DNA of 46,527 nucleotides from Verrucomicrobiota bacterium. GTDB taxonomy: Bacteria; Verrucomicrobiota; Kiritimatiellia; JAAZAB01. The notes beneath the pieces are model-generated. The model worked only from the letters and a program-made list of their open reading frames with translations, had not been told where the DNA came from and made no database searches. Location of the stretch: NCBI GenBank assembly GCA_018898455.1, contig JAHIJO010000091.1:1-46527 (forward strand), read 5' to 3'. Positions 44,177-46,527 of this stretch are shown piece after piece. How positions within the stretch are numbered: the stretch's first letter is position 1; every line of letters starts with the position of its first letter. Position numbers and translations under genes: made by a program.

Positions 44177-45973
44177 TTACGGTAAAACGAGATAATACGG
44201 GCCGTCGGGAATATAGAAAGAGCCGGATGGCCAGATATACCAGTTCCCGGAGGCATCCATCATCGCCGGATCGACCTTGCCGTCCCCGTCAAAATCACCC
44301 GCTATCGGCTTGCCTGCCACCCCGAAATTATACGGTCCGCTCTGAATATAGTATGAGCCGGAGAGCCAGAAATACCAATTGCCATTGCTATCCACCATCA
44401 CCGGATCGGCTTTCCCATCCCCATCAAAATCTCCGGCCACCGGCGTTCCACCCGAAACCGCAAAGGTCGCGGACACCGGGGAATAGCCATGGCCTGACAG
44501 CCAGACAACCCAGTTCCCGTCGCCGTCCACCATCGCCGGATCAGCTTTGCCGTCCCCGTCAAAGTCTGCCAGCACGGGGCTTCCGCTCACCCCGAACGCA
44601 TGCGGGCCGCTCAGGGCATTACTCTGACCCGATAACCATATATACCATTGACCATTCTGTACAATGCCCATATCCGCCTGCCCATCGCCATCCACATCCC
44701 CGACGGCTGGTTGACCGCTCATTCCTAAACTATACGGCCCACCCCGGGTATAACTCTGGCGCGAATACCAGACACACCATTGGCCGGAACCATCCGTAGC
44801 CATCGGATCAGCGCGGCCATCGCCGTCAAAATCCGCCGCTAGAACATAGTCCGGCACCGAAGAAGCGGCCAGCGAAAACCCCTGAACCTGGACTGGATAT
44901 GTCCGTTTTGTGGTCGTCCCATCCCCAAGTTGGCCAGCCAAGTTATTGCCCAACGTCCATACTGTCCCGTCAGCCTTTAAGGCTAATAAGTGATTACCGC
45001 CGGCAGCAACGGCTTTGACACTCGAAATGCTTTCAATCGGTATTGGGATTATTGACCAGAGATAAGAACCCAAAAAATTTAAGTCCATCACCCCAAAAAA
45101 CCAGACTATGCCGTAACTGGTTAATGCAAAGGAATAATTATGTCCAGACGCAATGGCTATCACCCCGGAAACACCACTTTGAACCGGAGTCAGACTATTT
45201 GTCTGGCTCCTTCCATCCCCAAGCTGACCGCTCCAATTCTCCCCCCAAGCACAGACCGTCCCATCCCGCTTCAACACCAGGGAATGATACCCCCCGGCGC
45301 TAATCGAAATCACATTGGTCAGCCCGCTGACCTGTACAAGCGTCAAATGATTACTGGTTGAGCCGTCCCCAAGTTGACCCCTATAATTATTCCCCCAAGC
45401 CCACACTGTCCCATCCCGCTTCAACGCCAAGGAATGAGAATAGCCGGCTGAAACAGCTATCGCCTCCGCAAGCCCTACCACCTGCACGGGCGTAGCCCTA
45501 TGCGTGGTCGTGCCATCTCCCAGTTGTCCAGAAAAATTCATCCCCCAAGCCCATGCTGTCCCATCGCTCTTGAGGGCCAATGAATACTCTTCGCTAGCGG
45601 CAACGATGTCTATTACCCCGGAGAGCCCCACTACTTGCACTGGCGCATAACGATCCTCATCCGTTCCATCCCCCAGCTCCCCATAGTTATTCCGCCCCCA
45701 GGCCCACACTGTCCCGTTGCGCTTCAACGCCAGGGAATGAGAATATCCCGCACTAACTGAAATCACATCGGTTAACCCGCTGACCTGCACCGGCGTATGA
45801 CGCTGCTCACTCGTTCCGTCCCCCAGTTGACCATCACCATTATTCCCCCACGCCCAGACGGTTCCATCCGCTTTCAAGGCTAGGGAATGAACGCCACCGC
45901 CAGCCAACTGGGCGGCAAGGACGGAACAAAAAGACACACAAATAAGAATTGACGATAAAATTAATTTTCTCAT
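44177..45973 (-). CDS. Secreted RCC1 propeller / FG-GAP fusion protein (copy A)
   Basis: 598 residues. The signal peptide [20 protein letters not shown] is followed by seven RCC1 blades ([20 protein letters not shown] ... [20 protein letters not shown]) and five FG-GAP modules ending [17 protein letters not shown]. Blade six is degenerate in all three copies ([13 protein letters not shown] here, SLALASYGILWFWG in C), so that is an old feature. Parts of A, B and C are near-identical at the DNA level (for instance the stretch encoding [20 protein letters not shown]), while others have drifted, which suggests gene conversion. The ribosome binding site is weak. Confidence 0.85.
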   Translation of the reverse strand: MRKLILSSILICVSFCSVLAAQLAGGGVHSLALKADGTVWAWGNNGDGQLGDGTSEQRHTPVQVSGLTDVISVSAGYSHSLALKRNGTVWAWGRNNYGELGDGTDEDRYAPVQVVGLSGVIDIVAASEEYSLALKSDGTAWAWGMNFSGQLGDGTTTHRATPVQVVGLAEAIAVSAGYSHSLALKRDGTVWAWGNNYRGQLGDGSTSNHLTLVQVSGLTNVISISAGGYHSLVLKRDGTVCAWGENWSGQLGDGRSQTNSLTPVQSGVSGVIAIASGHNYSFALTSYGIVWFFGVMDLNFLGSYLWSIIPIPIESISSVKAVAAGGNHLLALKADGTVWTLGNNLAGQLGDGTTTKRTYPVQVQGFSLAASSVPDYVLAADFDGDGRADPMATDGSGQWCVWYSRQSYTRGGPYSLGMSGQPAVGDVDGDGQADMGIVQNGQWYIWLSGQSNALSGPHAFGVSGSPVLADFDGDGKADPAMVDGDGNWVVWLSGHGYSPVSATFAVSGGTPVAGDFDGDGKADPVMVDSNGNWYFWLSGSYYIQSGPYNFGVAGKPIAGDFDGDGKVDPAMMDASGNWYIWPSGSFYIPDGPYYLVLP

Positions 45974-46060
45974 AGCTGTACTTCACGAAACAGAGGTCAG
46001 AATGACTACTTAAGCTCTCTTCCCTCAATTGTTATTTTACTCTTATTGAGAAAATGTGTA

Positions 46061-46088
46061 AGTTTTTTCTGCAGAGCCAGAAAAAACT
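46061..46088 (-). terminator. Hairpin after the right-edge stub
   Basis: Same AGTTTTTTCTG/CAGAAAAAACT stem as at 43924-43951, overlapping the stop codon of the stub. Confidence 0.55.
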
Positions 46089-46482
46089 ACAGGCGACTCT
46101 GGGAATAGCCGCTGGCAGACAACCAGACATACCAGTTTCCGTTGGCATCCACCATCCCCGGGTCGGCCTTGCCATCGCCATCGAAATCACCCACCATCGG
46201 CTTGCCGGTCACCCCAAAATTATACGGTCCGCTCTTGATATACCCTGAGCCGGAGAGCCAGAAATACCAGTTCCCGGAGGAATCCACCATGGCTGTGTCG
46301 GTCTTGCCGTCCCCATCAAAGTCAGCGGTCAGGGGTCCAGACTTTAATGCCTGATTTTCCTGCTTCAACGCCTCGATCTGTGCCTGCTGTTCCTAGATCG
46401 CCTTGACCAAGACAGGAAAAATGGTGTTATAAGATATTTTCCAGAGATCACGGTTTTCATCTTCATCTTTATAATCATTCAC
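46087..46482 (-). pseudogene. S74-chaperone/FG-GAP stub broken by an amber codon
   Basis: From GTG 46482 the frame reads VNDYKDEDENRDLWKISYNT then IFPVLVKAI and a TAG (46393-46395). It then resumes in frame as EQQAQIEALKQENQALKSGP and two FG-GAP modules ([20 protein letters not shown] ... [18 protein letters not shown]) ending YSQSRL. In the relative at 41265 the stop position is Gln (VKAIQEQQAQIE), so CAG has become TAG. The N-terminal chaperone half is missing too. It is a pseudogene unless the stop is read through. The sequence continues upstream beyond the window. Confidence 0.75.
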
Positions 46483-46527
46483 CACGAAGCGCACGAAGAT
46501 AGATAGTTTCTTCACCAAGAGGGATGA
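46480..46527. repeat. Direct repeat shared with 39366-39413
   Basis: Same 48 bases as at the left end of the array with two differences. It runs to the window edge, so the repeated unit probably extends further. Confidence 0.85.

Noticed and set aside
39478..46527. CRISPR array or simple tandem repeat
   Set aside because: The repeats are coding (RCC1 and FG-GAP modules of about 50 residues) and diverged, with no spacer structure.

Overview
The window reads as a chromosomal segment of a Gram-negative, probably anaerobic bacterium. A member of the PVC group (Kiritimatiellota/Verrucomicrobiota-like) is my best guess. The signs are a DUF3034-type outer-membrane barrel, long type II/IV-style pseudopilins, a divergent URO-D-family protein, an Asp23/AmaP pair, secreted RCC1 propellers fused to FG-GAP modules, and many small palindromic repeats. 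The phylum is inference; no rRNA is present to settle it.

Left edge to 3.5 kb (minus strand): a sigma-70 promoter, a complete cobalamin riboswitch and an intrinsic terminator lead into a 37-residue peptide gene (cbpA-like). This overlaps by 4 nt a radical SAM/SPASM gene (cbpB-like), which makes a B12-controlled RiPP locus. Further right lie a small methyltransferase and an ECF sigma factor, divergent from a leaderless tcdA.

4.4-13.9 kb (minus strand): a sulfur island. It encodes a MoeB/ThiF-type adenylyltransferase, a cysteine desulfurase, a ThiI/MnmA-like PP-loop enzyme with an NFACT-R-like tail, a Cys-rich small protein, a metX fragment cut off at an apparent group II intron remnant, a gamma-family PLP enzyme, a FeoC-like winged helix protein, cystathionine beta-synthase, O-acetylhomoserine sulfhydrylase, and a DUF3034 outer-membrane protein. 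The DUF3034 gene has a leader with mutually exclusive terminator and antiterminator pairings. Together these genes move sulfide or homocysteine sulfur into amino acids and thiolated RNA.

14-21.3 kb: three pseudopilins, a bactofilin-like membrane protein, a minimal zincin, a PPC-domain protein, HNH and GIY-YIG endonucleases, long palindrome-rich gene-free stretches, and a tmRNA (minus strand).

21.3-39.2 kb: mostly core genes. There is a sugar-phosphate/aldolase group (HAD, class II aldolase, SDR, LsrF-like aldolase), then lon, a lipoprotein, citrate synthase, a URO-D-like protein, leuS, a DUF1015 protein, and the operon aroQ-accB-accC-asp23-amaP.

39.2 kb to right edge (minus strand): a recombining array of three near-paralogous secreted proteins. 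Each has a signal peptide, seven RCC1 blades and five FG-GAP modules. The big genes are interleaved with stubs carrying a half S74 chaperone domain, the start of ribosomal protein L1, or a nonsense mutation. Palindromic and other short repeats lie between and inside the genes.
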